A DNA stretch of 64,000 bases from Flagellimonas zhangzhouensis (lineage in GTDB: Bacteria > Bacteroidota > Bacteroidia > Flavobacteriales > Flavobacteriaceae): contig NZ_FNKI01000002.1 in NCBI RefSeq assembly GCF_900102925.1, positions 1 through 64,000 on the forward strand. Reading direction: 5' to 3'. Each line of letters starts with the position of its first letter. Position 1 is the first letter of the stretch. Position numbers and translations under genes: made by a program. Below, one piece after another: positions 1 through 10,874 of this stretch. Under the pieces are notes generated by a model that made no database searches, had not been told where the DNA came from, and saw only the letters and a list, made by a program, of their open reading frames with translations.

Positions 1-273
1 GTCTCTATCTACTGCGGGCGTTAGAGATTTGAGTGGACCTGACCCTAGTACGAGAGGACCGGGTTGGACCGACCACTGGTGCGCCGGTTGTCCCGCCAGG
101 GGCATCGCCGGGTAGCTAAGTCGGGATGGGATAAGCGCTGAAGGCATATAAGCGCGAAACCCGCCACAAGATGAGATCTCTTTAAAGGGCCGTGGGAGAT
201 GACCACGTCGATAGGCCGTAGGTGGAAGTGCAGCGATGCATGTAGCCGAGCGGTACTAATTGCCCGTAAGCTT
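1..273 (+). rRNA. 23S ribosomal RNA, 3' end (partial)
   Basis: The left edge falls inside a 23S rRNA gene. The sarcin-ricin loop core (AGTACGAGAGGACC, about 48-61) and the conserved 3' domain up to the GGTACTAATTGCCCG stretch near 252-266 are directly recognisable. The 3' end is placed at about 273 by comparison with other Bacteroidota 23S genes and may be off by a few bases. It is transcribed rightward with the 5S gene as the tail of an rRNA operon whose 16S part lies outside the window. Confidence 0.95.
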
Positions 274-381
274 GCGCAGCCCTCTCGCAGGTTCTTTATA
301 AAAAAACATACTTCGTTGACTCTTCTTTACGGATGCACGCATCCGTCCCAAAATATGTCATACTTTAAAATATTGAAGATC

Positions 382-490
382 TAGGTGGCCATGGCGACGG
401 GGCCCACCCCTTTCCATTCCGAACAGGGAAGTTAAGCCCGTTTGCGCCGATGGTACTGCCACACCAGGTGGGAGAGTAGGTCGCCGCCTT
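382..490 (+). rRNA. rrf: 5S ribosomal RNA
   Basis: About 109 nt with the conserved 5S core (CCATTCCGAACAGGGAAGTTAAG, split around 414-437) and complementary ends AGGTGGC... and ...GTCGCCGCCT. It lies about 108 nt after the 23S 3' end and is followed at once by a strong terminator, so it is the last gene of the rRNA operon. No tRNA lies in the 23S-5S spacer. Confidence 0.95.
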
Positions 491-495
491 CCTCA

Positions 496-527
496 AAGCC
501 CGATACTTTAGTATCGGGCTTTTTTGT
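496..527 (+). terminator. rRNA operon terminator
   Basis: Perfect 10-bp stem AGCCCGATAC / GTATCGGGCT with a TTTA loop (497-520), followed by TTTTTTGTTTT. It ends the rRNA operon. The convergent lipoprotein gene stops at 541, so the hairpin may also serve that gene. Confidence 0.9.
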
Positions 528-540
528 TTTTTGATGTTTG

Positions 541-1488
541 CTAGTTTATGGTAAAAGAATAAAGTAATTTCTTTTCATCTGCAGCAGGAACTTCTGAAAT
601 AAGAACGTAGTTGCCAGGAGTGAGGTCTGCTTCAAAAAAACCTTTTTCACCTTCAGATAAATTGTTCATTCCACCCAAGAAAGTAAATCCTTCCGGTGAG
701 GGGGTAATCAACCCTTTTGGATCCATCCAATTCATCCATTGTATCAAAGAGTCCAAATTAGCTCCTGTTTCATAGCGAACCAAATTGACGTCATGTCCCA
801 CAAAATGTTCGTATATTTTTTGGTCAATGAAATTGGTTTGAAATATTTGATTTCCTGATGTGATGCTGTCATGTACAACAATACCTTCTGTACTCGAAAT
901 GTCAACGGATATGCTCGCAGTTGGCTGATCTAAATCAGTAGTTTCTTCCTGCACTATAATTTGCTTGATCATTCCATGTGAGGTATGCCATTCCCCATTG
1001 AACATTTTTACATAACATTCCATTGTATATAAACCTGGTTCTAAATATACCGTACTCTTAGCAGTATGTTTTGGCGAAATTAACCCTGTACCACCCATGA
1101 ATTTTACTTGAAAATACCATTCTGGAATTTCACCAAAGACTTCCATGGCTTTGTCCATATCACCGTGCATTATCTGCTTCATACCTTCGTCAAAAGGTGG
1201 TAGCAGTTCATTTTTGGTATTGTTTATGTCTTTACCTTCAGGATATAGGTCCATAAGTACAAAATGGACTTCTTGGGATTGATTTTCATAAAACAACGTG
1301 TTCCATCCCGAGTACAAGGTGTCTGCGGAAAAGAATTCCATACTTTTTGTAATGATTTCAACCTGACCATCTTTTAAAGGGTCTACAGCTTCCTCTAGAG
1401 TTGGTTCTATTGCTTCGTTTTGTTTTTCTTTTGATTTACATGAAACAGTTAAAAGAATCAATACAAGGAACAAGAAATAATTTTTCAT
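541..1488 (-). CDS. Predicted lipoprotein of unknown function
   Basis: 315 aa. The N-terminus is a lipoprotein signal: a hydrophobic stretch then LTVSC with Cys17 as the lipidated residue. An acidic linker follows (about 20-45). The body contains two similar beta-rich segments, about 45-185 and 195-315, each ending in a phrase of the kind 'pG.Y....' (LEPGLYTMECYV and LTPGNYVLISEV), which suggests two cupredoxin- or Ig-like domains. I do not recognise a family and assign no function. It is monocistronic, convergent with the rRNA operon, and separated from gltD by 272 bp that holds the gltD terminator. Confidence 0.75.
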   Translation of the reverse strand: MKNYFLFLVLILLTVSCKSKEKQNEAIEPTLEEAVDPLKDGQVEIITKSMEFFSADTLYSGWNTLFYENQSQEVHFVLMDLYPEGKDINNTKNELLPPFDEGMKQIMHGDMDKAMEVFGEIPEWYFQVKFMGGTGLISPKHTAKSTVYLEPGLYTMECYVKMFNGEWHTSHGMIKQIIVQEETTDLDQPTASISVDISSTEGIVVHDSITSGNQIFQTNFIDQKIYEHFVGHDVNLVRYETGANLDSLIQWMNWMDPKGLITPSPEGFTFLGGMNNLSEGEKGFFEADLTPGNYVLISEVPAADEKKLLYSFTIN

Positions 1489-1696
1489 GATACTAATGTT
1501 TTTGGTTGGTAAAACACAGCACAGAGGAAAGTGGAGGTAAGTCTAAGGGACGGTCATCAATTTCAATATATCGAAATTATTATCCAATTACTGGATTAAT
1601 GTATAGATGGTTAATGTGTTTATGTAGTTGAAATATAACGATTTATAATTGGATTAAGGAAAAGGTAGATCTGTCGTTTAGTTTTTAATGGAATTC

Positions 1697-1730
1697 AAAA
1701 AAAACTCCCCAATACAAAAGTATTGAGGAG
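1697..1730 (-). terminator. gltBD terminator
   Basis: Stem CTCCCCAATAC / GTATTGAGGAG (1705-1730, one mismatch, AAAA loop). Read on the minus strand it is followed by a run of T (complement of the A-run 1697-1704). It lies 30 bp after the gltD stop. Confidence 0.85.
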
Positions 1731-1760
1731 TAACGTGTGTATAGTTGATATTTATGTGTG

Positions 1761-3227
1761 CTAAACTCTTGGTAAGTCACCATCACCTTTTAATGGCAGC
1801 TCTGATTTTCCCATTAAAAATTTATCCACATGATGGGCAGCTTGTCTTCCTTCGGAAATGGCCCAGACAATCAAAGATTGACCTCTTCGTTGATCACCAG
1901 CGGCAAATACACCGGGTATATTTGTTTTATAGTCACTTGCAGAAGCCTTGATGTTGGTTCTAGGGTCCATTTCCAGTCCAAGTTGGTCCGCAATGGTAGT
2001 TTCAGAACCAGTAAAGCCCAGGGCCAGTAATGCTAGATCACATTCCCATTCTTTTTCAGTGCCTTCAACCTCTTTAATTATTGGTCTTTGCCCTGGGGAC
2101 TTTACCCATTCCACTTCTACTGTAACTAAACTCTTCAAATTTCCTTCGCTATCGACATTGAAATTTTTGGTCGATATACTAAATACTCTTTCCGCACCTT
2201 CCTTATGTGAAGTGCTAGTACGCAATCGCATGGGCCAAAATGGCCAAGGCTGTCCATCAGGGCGGCTAGTGGTGCTTTTCGGCATAATCTCAAAATTGGT
2301 TACCGATACGGCACCATGCCTGATAGAGGTTCCAATACAATCCGAACCTGTGTCACCTCCACCAATTACGATTACTTTTTTGCCTTTAGCGGATAGTTCT
2401 TCTCCTTTATAAGGGATGCCATCCACTTTGCGGTTATTCTGTGGCAGAAAATCCATTGCCTGAACAACTCCCTTGGCATCGGAGCCTGGAATTGGAAGGT
2501 GACGTCTTACTGTGGCACCTCCACAAAGTACAATGGAATCAAATTCTTTTTTAAGGTCTGTAGCGGTCACATCAACCCCAACATGAACTCCAGTTTTAAA
2601 TATGATCCCTTCTTTTTCCATCACCTCCAAACGGCGGTCAATGACATTTTTTTCCATCTTAAAATCAGGAATTCCGTAGCGAAGTAAACCTCCAGCTTTT
2701 TCATCACGTTCGAACACTGTTACCAAATGTCCAGCACGGTTTAATTGTTGGGCTGCTGCCAAACCAGAAGGTCCAGAACCGATAACGGCCACTGATTTCC
2801 CAGTTCTTTTGGATGGGATTTCAGGTTGGATCCATCCATTTTTAAAGGCAGTTTCAACAATGTTCTTTTCAATATTTTCTATGGAAACTGGGTCCTCGTT
2901 GATACCCAAAACACATGCTTCTTCACAGGGAGCAGGACACAATCTTCCCGTAAATTCTGGAAAGTTGTTGGTGGAGTGCAATATTTTGGTTGCCTTTTCC
3001 CATTTGCCACGATAGACGGCATCGTTAAAATCGGGGATTAAGTTGCCAAGTGGACAACCACTATGGCAAAAAGGTATGCCGCAATCCATGCAACGTGCCC
3101 CTTGGTTTTTCAACTCAGCCTCTTTAAGCGGTTGCGTAAATTCCTTATAATTTTTGATGCGTTCTTTAACAGGGGCGTATCCTTCGTCCTTCCTGTCAAA
3201 TTCCATAAATCCTGTTGTCTTTCCCAT
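1761..3227 (-). CDS. gltD: Glutamate synthase (NADPH) small subunit
   Basis: 488 aa, the usual length. It transfers electrons from NADPH through FAD and iron-sulfur clusters to the large subunit in ammonia assimilation (glutamine + 2-oxoglutarate to 2 glutamate). The N-terminal Cys motif CMDCGIPFCHSGCP (about 46-59) and CPAPCEEAC (about 97-105) bind the 4Fe-4S clusters. FAD fold GSGPSGLAAA is near 150 and NADPH fold GGGDTGSD near 290. The C-terminal FAD phrase GVFAAGDQRRGQSLIVWAISEGR is intact. It follows gltB by 10 bp in one operon and ends at a hairpin terminator. Confidence 0.97.
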   Translation of the reverse strand: MGKTTGFMEFDRKDEGYAPVKERIKNYKEFTQPLKEAELKNQGARCMDCGIPFCHSGCPLGNLIPDFNDAVYRGKWEKATKILHSTNNFPEFTGRLCPAPCEEACVLGINEDPVSIENIEKNIVETAFKNGWIQPEIPSKRTGKSVAVIGSGPSGLAAAQQLNRAGHLVTVFERDEKAGGLLRYGIPDFKMEKNVIDRRLEVMEKEGIIFKTGVHVGVDVTATDLKKEFDSIVLCGGATVRRHLPIPGSDAKGVVQAMDFLPQNNRKVDGIPYKGEELSAKGKKVIVIGGGDTGSDCIGTSIRHGAVSVTNFEIMPKSTTSRPDGQPWPFWPMRLRTSTSHKEGAERVFSISTKNFNVDSEGNLKSLVTVEVEWVKSPGQRPIIKEVEGTEKEWECDLALLALGFTGSETTIADQLGLEMDPRTNIKASASDYKTNIPGVFAAGDQRRGQSLIVWAISEGRQAAHHVDKFLMGKSELPLKGDGDLPRV

Positions 3228-3237
3228 GTTTCAAAAA

Positions 3238-6200
3238 TTATAGGGTTTCCATTTTTTCTTGTTCCAATCGAATAAGTGCCTGACGGTATTCTTCTGGGAA
3301 TACTTTAATAAACTTTGGAAGGCACTCTTCCCAATCTTCCAATATTTTTTGTGCCAATGGACTCAATGTGGCATTGTAGTGGTTTTCTATAAGTCCTTTC
3401 AATTCCTTGATGTCGTTGTCTTCTTCAACAGGCAATAGATTCAAGGCTTCTCCGGTACATTTCTTCGCAAATGTTCCATCTTTATCATACACATAAGCGA
3501 TGCCACCGCTCATACCGGCTCCAAAATTTCTACCAACATCACCGAGGATTACTGCGGTACCTCCTGTCATGTATTCACAACCATGGTCTCCGATGCCCTC
3601 TACAACAGCCTTTGCTCCAGAGTTTCTAACACAGAAACGCTCACCAGCCTTTCCGTTGATATAAGCCTCTCCAGAAGTTGCTCCATACAGGGTAACGTTA
3701 CCTGTAATTACGTTTTCTTCTGGTTTTATGGTGGATTTGAATGGTACCTTAATCACTAATTTGGCGCCTGAAAGTCCTTTGCCTAAATAATCGTTGGTAT
3801 TTCCATTCACTACCATGGTCAAACCTTTGGTTGCAAATGCCCCGAAGCTCTGTCCAGCCGATCCAGTAAAGTTTAATTTAAGGGTGTTTTCGGGAAGTCC
3901 ATCTGCTCCATAAATTTTGGAAATCTCATTACTGATGATGGCTCCAACTGCTCTATCGGTATTGTGAATAGGAAAATCCAAAGAGGTTTTTTCTTTTCTG
4001 AACAGTGCAGGGTGAGCCTTGCCAATAATTTCAAATTCTATTGATTTGAATATATCGTGAGTTTGTTTTTCTGTGTTATAGAATTTTGTTCCTTCTGGTA
4101 CATCAATTTGATATAGGATAGGTGTAAGGTCAATTCCAGCTGCTTTATAATGACTAATGGCCTTCTTTCTATCCAATTTTTGAACTTGTCCGACCATTTC
4201 ATTTACGGTACGGAAACCCAATTTTGCCATAATCTCACGAAGCTCTTGGGCCACAAAGTACATGTAGTTTACCACGTGCTCTGGTTTTCCTTTGAACTTT
4301 TTACGTAGATCTGGATTTTGTGTTGCTATACCTACCGGACAGGTATTCAAGTGGCAAACACGCATCATAATACAGCCTGAAGCTACCAAAGGTGCGGTTG
4401 CAAAACCAAATTCTTCGGCTCCCAAAAGACAGGCGATGGCAACATCACGTCCTGTTTTTAATTGTCCATCACATTCGAGGACAATTCTATTTCTTAAATC
4501 ATTCAGCACTAACGTTTGTTGCGCTTCAGCAATTCCAAGTTCCCAAGGAAGTCCTGCGTGTTTCAATGAAGTCAATGGAGACGCTCCAGTACCGCCATCA
4601 AAACCAGAAATCAAAACAACATCAGCTTTGGCTTTTGCCACCCCTGCAGCAACGGTTCCAACACCAACTTCGGAAACCAATTTTACATTCACACGAGCTT
4701 CACGGTTGGCTGATTTTAAATCATAGATCAACTGCGATAAATCTTCAATGGAATATATATCGTGGTGTGGTGGTGGTGAAATCAATCCCACATAAGGGGT
4801 TGAATTACGTGTTTTGGCAATGGCTGGGTTTACTTTTGGGCCAGGTAATTGTCCACCTTCTCCAGGTTTTGCCCCTTGGGCCATTTTTATTTGAATTTCT
4901 TGGGCATTGGACAAATAGTTGGAGGTTACCCCAAATCTACCCGATGCCACCTGTTTGATGGCACTGTTTTTCCAATCGCCTGTTTGACTTCTATAAAAAC
5001 GAGCCGAATCCTCACCACCTTCACCTGAATTGCTCTTTCCTCCAATTCGGTTCATGGCAATCGCAAGATTTTCATGTGCTTCCTTACTGATGCTTCCGTA
5101 GGACATGGCCCCAGTTTTAAACCTTTTTACGATTTCGGTCCAAGGTTCTACTTCTTCAATGGGAATGGGGTCATAGTTCGAAAATTCGAACAGTCCACGT
5201 ATGGTCATTAAGTTTTTGGATTGCTCGTTCACCATTTTGGAATACTCCTTATAGGTTTCCGGCTCGTTATTGCGTACCGACTTTTGAAGCATGGCTACAC
5301 TTAATGGATTGAACATGTGCTTTTCACCGTTTCTTCTCCATCGGTACTCTCCGCCAACTTCAATATCGAGGTCAGCTGCTATTTCCTTTTTGCTAAAGGC
5401 CTTGGTATGGCGTTTGGCCACTTCTTTTTCTATTTCGTAAAGGCCAATTCCTTGAATACGTGTGGGTGTATTTGGGAAATATTTGTCCACCACTTTGGTG
5501 TTGATTCCTATACACTCAAAAAGTTGGGATCCACGATAAGAGTTCAAGGTTGATATCCCAATTTTGTTCATCACCTTAAGAATTCCTTTTCCAACCGCTT
5601 TATTATAATTGTAAATGGCTTCCTCGAAAGTATAATCGGTGATGTTGTTTTCTTTGATTTGTTCTCCAATGATCTCGTTTACCAAGTATGGGTTGATGGC
5701 ACTGGCACCAAATCCGAACAATAGAGCAAAATGATGTACCTCTCTTGGTTCTGCAGATTCAATGATGATGCTCAATTTGGAACGTTTGCCCAGTTTTCTA
5801 AGTCCACTGTTTACATAAGAACAAGCCAAAAGTGCTGGAATGTGAGCCATTTCAGTGCTAACCATTCTATCGGATAGAATAATGATGTTTGCGCCCTGGT
5901 CAATGGCATCCGATGCTTGTTTTAATATGGAGTCCAATGCTTCTTCCAAACCATTAAGTCCCCTTGCAATTTCATATAGCATGGAAATGGAAACCACTTT
6001 GTAATCTGGACTGGCATCATAATTTTTTATTTTATCCAAATCCTCTTTGGAGATCACTGGGTTTTGGATTTTCAATTTTCGACAGTGCAGTTCAGAAAAG
6101 TCGAAAATATTATGATCACTACCCAAGGTAAGACTGATGTCGGTAATCAATTCTTCTCGAATACCATCCAAAGGTGGGTTGGTTACCTGGGCAAAAAGTT

Positions 6201-7746
6201 GTTTAAAGTAATTGTAGATCAATTGCGGACGCTCAGATAATACCGCAATTGGTGTATCGGAACCCATGGAGCCGATTGGTTCTTTCCCATTTTCAGCCAT
6301 CGGCATAATAATGGTGTTGATGTCCTCTTGGGTATATCCGTATGCAGTTCTTCTGGTTTTCAATGGAAATTCACCGAAGAAAACTGGACAATCATTATAT
6401 GGTATATCGCGAAGGTGAACCAAATTATCCTTCAACCATTTTTTATAAGGGTGCTTGGAGGCAATGGATTCTTTGATTTCTTCATCATTTACGATGCGGC
6501 CTTCTTCCATGTTTACCAAGAACATTTTTCCTGGTTCCAATCTTCCGTGGAATTCAATATCCTCTGGGTCAAGTTCAACAACCCCAGTTTCGGAGGACAT
6601 AATCACATACCCTTGTTTGGTCACAGAATATCTTGATGGACGAAGTCCGTTTCGGTCCAAAACAGCACCAATATAATTTCCATCGGTAAATGGAATGGAG
6701 GCTGGACCGTCCCAAGGCTCCATTAAACAAGAGTTATACTCGTAAAACGCTCTTTTAGATTCGGACATTTCAGGGTTTTTCTCCCATGCTTCCGGTACCA
6801 ACATCATCATCACCTCTGGTAGGGAACGACCTGTCATCAATAACAGTTCCACTACCATATCCATACTGGCTGAATCCGATTTTGCTGGTAGTACTATCGG
6901 TAAAATGTTTTTGATATCTTCCCCGAACCAGTCGCTTTCCATCAATTCCTCGCGAGAGCGCATGCGGGAAACGTTACCTCTTAGGGTGTTGATCTCACCA
7001 TTGTGGCACATATATCGAAAGGGTTGTGCCAAATCCCAATTTGGGAATGTATTGGTGGAGAATCTTTGGTGTACCAAGGCTAAACGCGTTACCACTCTTG
7101 GGTCTAAAAGATCTTCGTAAAATCTGCTTATGTCTTTAGGTACCAAAAGCCCTTTAAAAATGATGATTTTGGTGGATAGACTGGGCAGGTAGAAAAATTT
7201 GCTTTCAGAAAGTTTGCTTTCTATGATGGTATGCTCCGTAATTTTACGTGCAATGAAAAGTTTTAGGTTGAATTGAAAATCGTCCAAGGATTCGCCTTTT
7301 CCAACAAAAACCTGCATTACATAAGGTTCTGTCTCTGCTGCGATACGACCAGGTACAGATCTGTTTACGGGTACTTTTCTCCAACCTAATATTTGTAGGC
7401 CTTGTTTTTTGAAATTTTCTTCGAGTACGCTAATGCAAAAATCACGCTGGTTTTGCTTTTGGGGTAGAAATACGTTTCCTACGGCATAAGAACCCGCTTC
7501 TGGCAATTCAAATGGACAAGCATCTTTAAAGAAGTCATGTGGAATATCAATTAATATTCCAGCTCCGTCCCCAGTTTTGCCATCTGAACTAACAGCACCT
7601 CTATGCTCAAGACGATCGAGTATTTCGAGGGCCTTGTGTATTATGTCGTTGGACTTTATTCCTTTAAGGCTACAGATAAATCCTGCACCACAGTTATCAT
7701 GCTCAAATTCTGGTAAATATAAACCTTGCTTTTCCAATCCCATCAT
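3238..7746 (-). CDS. gltB: Glutamate synthase large subunit
   Basis: 1502 aa, full length. Domains in order: N-terminal class II glutaminase (about 19-430), central linking domain, FMN synthase barrel (about 820-1200) and the C-terminal beta-helix rich in G-x-x-G repeats (about 1270-1480). Cys19 in HDNCGAGF is the nucleophile exposed after removal of an 18-residue propeptide. The 3Fe-4S cysteines lie in [15 protein letters not shown] (about 1122-1136). Two ATGs (7746 and 7743) lie in tandem, 14-17 bp downstream of a TAAATTTG -7 box, so the leader is very short. First gene of the gltBD operon. Confidence 0.97.
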   Translation of the reverse strand: MMGLEKQGLYLPEFEHDNCGAGFICSLKGIKSNDIIHKALEILDRLEHRGAVSSDGKTGDGAGILIDIPHDFFKDACPFELPEAGSYAVGNVFLPQKQNQRDFCISVLEENFKKQGLQILGWRKVPVNRSVPGRIAAETEPYVMQVFVGKGESLDDFQFNLKLFIARKITEHTIIESKLSESKFFYLPSLSTKIIIFKGLLVPKDISRFYEDLLDPRVVTRLALVHQRFSTNTFPNWDLAQPFRYMCHNGEINTLRGNVSRMRSREELMESDWFGEDIKNILPIVLPAKSDSASMDMVVELLLMTGRSLPEVMMMLVPEAWEKNPEMSESKRAFYEYNSCLMEPWDGPASIPFTDGNYIGAVLDRNGLRPSRYSVTKQGYVIMSSETGVVELDPEDIEFHGRLEPGKMFLVNMEEGRIVNDEEIKESIASKHPYKKWLKDNLVHLRDIPYNDCPVFFGEFPLKTRRTAYGYTQEDINTIIMPMAENGKEPIGSMGSDTPIAVLSERPQLIYNYFKQLFAQVTNPPLDGIREELITDISLTLGSDHNIFDFSELHCRKLKIQNPVISKEDLDKIKNYDASPDYKVVSISMLYEIARGLNGLEEALDSILKQASDAIDQGANIIILSDRMVSTEMAHIPALLACSYVNSGLRKLGKRSKLSIIIESAEPREVHHFALLFGFGASAINPYLVNEIIGEQIKENNITDYTFEEAIYNYNKAVGKGILKVMNKIGISTLNSYRGSQLFECIGINTKVVDKYFPNTPTRIQGIGLYEIEKEVAKRHTKAFSKKEIAADLDIEVGGEYRWRRNGEKHMFNPLSVAMLQKSVRNNEPETYKEYSKMVNEQSKNLMTIRGLFEFSNYDPIPIEEVEPWTEIVKRFKTGAMSYGSISKEAHENLAIAMNRIGGKSNSGEGGEDSARFYRSQTGDWKNSAIKQVASGRFGVTSNYLSNAQEIQIKMAQGAKPGEGGQLPGPKVNPAIAKTRNSTPYVGLISPPPHHDIYSIEDLSQLIYDLKSANREARVNVKLVSEVGVGTVAAGVAKAKADVVLISGFDGGTGASPLTSLKHAGLPWELGIAEAQQTLVLNDLRNRIVLECDGQLKTGRDVAIACLLGAEEFGFATAPLVASGCIMMRVCHLNTCPVGIATQNPDLRKKFKGKPEHVVNYMYFVAQELREIMAKLGFRTVNEMVGQVQKLDRKKAISHYKAAGIDLTPILYQIDVPEGTKFYNTEKQTHDIFKSIEFEIIGKAHPALFRKEKTSLDFPIHNTDRAVGAIISNEISKIYGADGLPENTLKLNFTGSAGQSFGAFATKGLTMVVNGNTNDYLGKGLSGAKLVIKVPFKSTIKPEENVITGNVTLYGATSGEAYINGKAGERFCVRNSGAKAVVEGIGDHGCEYMTGGTAVILGDVGRNFGAGMSGGIAYVYDKDGTFAKKCTGEALNLLPVEEDNDIKELKGLIENHYNATLSPLAQKILEDWEECLPKFIKVFPEEYRQALIRLEQEKMETL

Positions 7747-7759
7747 TAACGTATTTCCT

Positions 7760-7767
7760 CAAATTTA
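7760..7767 (-). promoter_or_regulatory. gltB promoter -7 box
   Basis: Minus strand reads TAAATTTG, a full match to the Bacteroidota TAnnTTTG box, ending 14 bp before the first gltB ATG. No convincing -33 element is seen at the usual distance. Confidence 0.5.
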
Positions 7768-8011
7768 TCAAAATAGATGAATAGATAATAAGGTTTTTGC
7801 TGATTATCAGATAAATAATCAACGTAATGATTGGAAGGTTAAAAAAAGCGCAATTATAGAATTAAAGGAATGTTAAATTATCATTATCTCAAATCCACAG
7901 CCAAAATTGTGGGCTTCCCTACAGTGAAAAGCCTATTTCATCGATTTTCACCCTGTTTGAGGGGTAGGTGCTTTGAGTTGAGAAGGGAGGTTGGGAAATA
8001 AAAGGGTGTTT

Positions 8012-8043
8012 AAAAAAAGGAACCCCCTCTTTTTTGAGGGGGT
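8012..8043 (-). terminator. Terminator of the acyl-CoA dehydrogenase gene
   Basis: Stem ACCCCCTC / GAGGGGGT (8022-8043) with a 6-nt loop. On the minus strand it is followed by CC then seven T. It lies 10 bp after the stop codon. Confidence 0.9.
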
Positions 8044-8052
8044 GCTGAATTT

Positions 8053-9195
8053 TTAATCTTTAAGAATACTTCTCGAAATCACAATTTTCTGAATTTCGGA
8101 TGTTCCTTCATAGATCTGGGTAATCTTCGCATCACGCATTAATCGCTCTACATGGTATTCTTTTACGAAACCATTTCCGCCATGAATCTGTACGGCTTCC
8201 ACTGCTGTTTCCATGGCAACTTCGGAAGCATATAATTTTGCCATAGCTCCAGAAAGGGTGTAATCGTTGCCATTGTCCTTGTCGCAAGCAGCTTGATAAA
8301 CCAAATGGCGAGCTGCCTGAATTTTGGTATGCATATCGGCCAATTTAAAGGCAATGGCCTGATGGTTCGAAATTTCTGTACCGAATGCTTTACGTTGTTT
8401 GGAGTATTGCAAGGCAAGTTCGTATGCTCCTGCAGCAATGCCCAAGGCTTGGGCTGCAATTCCGATTCTACCTCCTGCCAAAGTTTTCATGGCAAACTTG
8501 AATCCAAAGCCATCCTCACCAATGCGGTTCTCTTTCGGAACTTTTACATCATTAAACATTAAGGAGTGGGTATCGCTTCCTCGAATGCCCAGTTTATTTT
8601 CTTTGGGACCTATCTCAAAACCTTCCGCTCCTTTTTCCACAATAAGGGCGTTGATGCCCCTATGTCCTTTTTCTACATCGGTTTGTGCAATTACCAAATA
8701 CACTTCGGCTTGGTTCCCATTGGTAATCCAGTTTTTGGTCCCATTTAATAGGTAATGGTCACCTTTATCCAGTGCAGTGGTTTTTTGTGAAGTGGCATCA
8801 CTCCCTGCTTCGGGTTCCGAAAGACAGAAAGCGCCAATAATTTCTCCAGTCGCTAAGCGAGTGAGGTATTTTTCCTTTTGGGCTTCTGAACCATACGTTT
8901 CGAGCCCCCAACAAACCAATGAATTGTTTACGGAAACCATAACGGATGCCGAGGCATCAATTTTGGATAATTCTTCCATGGCCAAAACATAAGAGAGGGT
9001 ATCCAGACCACTTCCTCCATATTTTTCGTTCACCATCATGCCTAAAAAGCCAAGCTCTCCCATTTTATTCACCAATTCTTTTGGAAATTTTTGGATTTCG
9101 TCTCGCTCAATTACGCCTGGAAGCAATTCATTTTGGGCAAAATCTTTTGCCGCCTGTTGTATCATTAACTGTTCTTCGGAAAGTGTGAAGTCCAT
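8053..9195 (-). CDS. Acyl-CoA dehydrogenase
   Basis: 380 aa, the normal length for short/medium-chain acyl-CoA dehydrogenases (FAD-dependent alpha,beta-desaturation of acyl-CoA in fatty acid or branched amino acid breakdown). It opens with the typical N-terminus DFTLSEEQLMIQQAAKDFA. The FAD/substrate motif is CLSEPEAGSDA (about 126-136). The C-terminal VQIHGGNGFVKEYHVERLMRD is followed by QIYEGTSEIQ, whose Glu is the catalytic base in this family. The best match in flavobacteria is a butyryl/short-chain enzyme, but the chain length cannot be told here. Monocistronic, with a -7 box at 9225-9232 and its own terminator. Confidence 0.95.
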   Translation of the reverse strand: MDFTLSEEQLMIQQAAKDFAQNELLPGVIERDEIQKFPKELVNKMGELGFLGMMVNEKYGGSGLDTLSYVLAMEELSKIDASASVMVSVNNSLVCWGLETYGSEAQKEKYLTRLATGEIIGAFCLSEPEAGSDATSQKTTALDKGDHYLLNGTKNWITNGNQAEVYLVIAQTDVEKGHRGINALIVEKGAEGFEIGPKENKLGIRGSDTHSLMFNDVKVPKENRIGEDGFGFKFAMKTLAGGRIGIAAQALGIAAGAYELALQYSKQRKAFGTEISNHQAIAFKLADMHTKIQAARHLVYQAACDKDNGNDYTLSGAMAKLYASEVAMETAVEAVQIHGGNGFVKEYHVERLMRDAKITQIYEGTSEIQKIVISRSILKD

Positions 9196-9224
9196 AAAAC
9201 TGAAAAATAATTAAAAACTACCTA

Positions 9225-9232
9225 CAAATATA
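9225..9232 (-). promoter_or_regulatory. Acyl-CoA dehydrogenase promoter -7 box
   Basis: Minus strand reads TATATTTG (TAnnTTTG), 29 bp before the ATG at 9195. Confidence 0.55.
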
Positions 9233-9431
9233 GTTTTGTAATATTATATTTTCATAAAAAGTGAATTTTAAATACGAATGATGAAAAGTTTTTTGGAATT
9301 ATTGAGAAGTTAAATTTTGGGTGTCACAATATTTTATAAGGATAAGATTATGTGGAAAACCTCATTTTGAATATCTTTAGCCGCACAGATAACTACTCAA
9401 AATAATAATACCTTAATTAAACCAACTTATA

Positions 9432-10817
9432 ATGGAAACCCTTTTAATTGTCATATTTGTATTAGGCTATTTGGCAATCACCCTTGAACATAATTTAAAG
9501 ATTGATAAACTTATTCCAGCCTTGGCCATGATGGCCATTCTTTGGGCGCTAATGGCGTTCGGTTTGGATGGATTCTCCACTTGGTTTGATTCCGGTGCCC
9601 ATCATTTGATGGAAAACTTCGGATTGTTAGAGCACGAAGAGAAATTGGAGTTGTTGGAGGAAACTTTGCTTCACCACTTAGGAAAGACTTCTGAGATTTT
9701 GGTATTCCTTTTAGGAGCTATGACCATTGTTGAGATCATTGACTATTTCGATGGTTTTGCGACCATTAAATCCTTTGTAAAAACAAGAAGCAAAAAGAAA
9801 ATTCTTTGGATATTCTCCTTTTTGGCATTTATTCTTTCCGCAATCATCGATAACTTAACCGCAACCATCGTGTTGATTTCCATCCTTCAGAAAATTGTTA
9901 AGGACAGAGATACACGAATCTGGTATGCAGGTTTGATCATTATCGCAGCGAACGCTGGTGGTGCTTGGTCTCCAATTGGGGATGTTACCACGACCATGCT
10001 TTGGATCGGAAATAAAGTTTCCACTGCCATGTTGATCGAGCACTTGTTGATTCCTTCTTTGGTGTGTATGTTGGTGCCTTCTTTTATCGCTTCATTCTTG
10101 CCTGCTTTTAAAGGTGAAATTGATGCCGAAGAAGAGGAGCCTCTCAAATCTAAATTTGGACCAACCATGTTGTACCTAGGTTTGGGTGCGATTGTATTTG
10201 TTCCAATTTTTAAAACTATTACGCACTTACCTCCATATGTGGGTATGATGTTGTCTTTGGCTGTAGTAGCAACATTTGCTGAAATCTATAGCAATAAAAA
10301 AATATCAATTTCTTCAGTAGATCACGAAAGCGATGCTGCTGCTCACCATAGTCCTGTTCATAGTGCTTTAACTAAAATTGAATTGCCAAGTATTTTGTTC
10401 TTCTTGGGTATTTTGATGGCGGTTGCCGCATTGGAATCCTTAGGCTTGTTGTTCAACTTTGCAGAAGGCTTAAAGCAAAGTATGCCATTGATGGGTACGG
10501 AGATGGAAGGAACTACAGTTTCTGACCTTGTGGTATTGCTATTGGGTGTAGGTTCTGCTGTAATTGACAACGTACCATTGGTTGCTGCCAGTTTGGGGAT
10601 GTTCTCCGAGCCATTGGATGACCAACTGTGGCACTTTATCGCTTACTCTGCAGGTACAGGTGGTAGTATGCTTATTATTGGTTCTGCAGCAGGTGTTGTT
10701 GCCATGGGAATGGAGAAGATTGACTTTTTCTGGTACGTTAAGAAGATATCTTGGTTGGCCTTATTGGGCTTCTTGGCCGGGTCAATTTGTTTCATGGTAA
10801 TGCGATTCTTGTTCTAA
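9432..10817 (+). CDS. nhaD: Na+/H+ antiporter NhaD
   Basis: 461 aa inner-membrane protein with about 12 hydrophobic segments. It exports Na+ in exchange for H+, as expected for a marine organism. Family marks: IIDNLTATIVLISIL (about 138-152), NAGGAWSPIGDVTTTMLW (about 175-192), VIDNVPLVAAS (about 376-386) and GTGGSMLIIGSAAG near the C-terminus. These paired half-repeats with conserved D, N and S are typical of the NhaD/ion-transporter superfamily. It stands alone 57 bp ahead of the exbB operon. A near-consensus -7 box (TATCTTTA, 9372-9379) lies upstream. Confidence 0.93.
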   Translation: METLLIVIFVLGYLAITLEHNLKIDKLIPALAMMAILWALMAFGLDGFSTWFDSGAHHLMENFGLLEHEEKLELLEETLLHHLGKTSEILVFLLGAMTIVEIIDYFDGFATIKSFVKTRSKKKILWIFSFLAFILSAIIDNLTATIVLISILQKIVKDRDTRIWYAGLIIIAANAGGAWSPIGDVTTTMLWIGNKVSTAMLIEHLLIPSLVCMLVPSFIASFLPAFKGEIDAEEEEPLKSKFGPTMLYLGLGAIVFVPIFKTITHLPPYVGMMLSLAVVATFAEIYSNKKISISSVDHESDAAAHHSPVHSALTKIELPSILFFLGILMAVAALESLGLLFNFAEGLKQSMPLMGTEMEGTTVSDLVVLLLGVGSAVIDNVPLVAASLGMFSEPLDDQLWHFIAYSAGTGGSMLIIGSAAGVVAMGMEKIDFFWYVKKISWLALLGFLAGSICFMVMRFLF

Positions 10818-10874
10818 AAAATACTTTAGTTCAAAAATCTCCGTTATAATTGCAAATTAAATTGGGGATTTTAT

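Larger units (their letters stand above)
7747..8052. other. Intergenic region, 306 bp
   Basis: Holds a -7 box for gltB at 7760-7767 and the terminator of the acyl-CoA dehydrogenase gene at 8012-8043. Between them (about 7860-8000) there is a GC-richer stretch with short partial inverted repeats (ACCC...GGGT near 7948-7963) but no reading frame or RNA family that I recognise. Confidence 0.6.

Noticed and set aside
199..384. 61-codon open frame over the 23S end and spacer
   Set aside because: It lies inside rRNA sequence and the 23S-5S spacer; there is no protein-like composition.
4292..4958. Two overlapping long frames antisense to gltB
   Set aside because: Both lie wholly within gltB on the opposite strand and have compositions expected of complementary codons.
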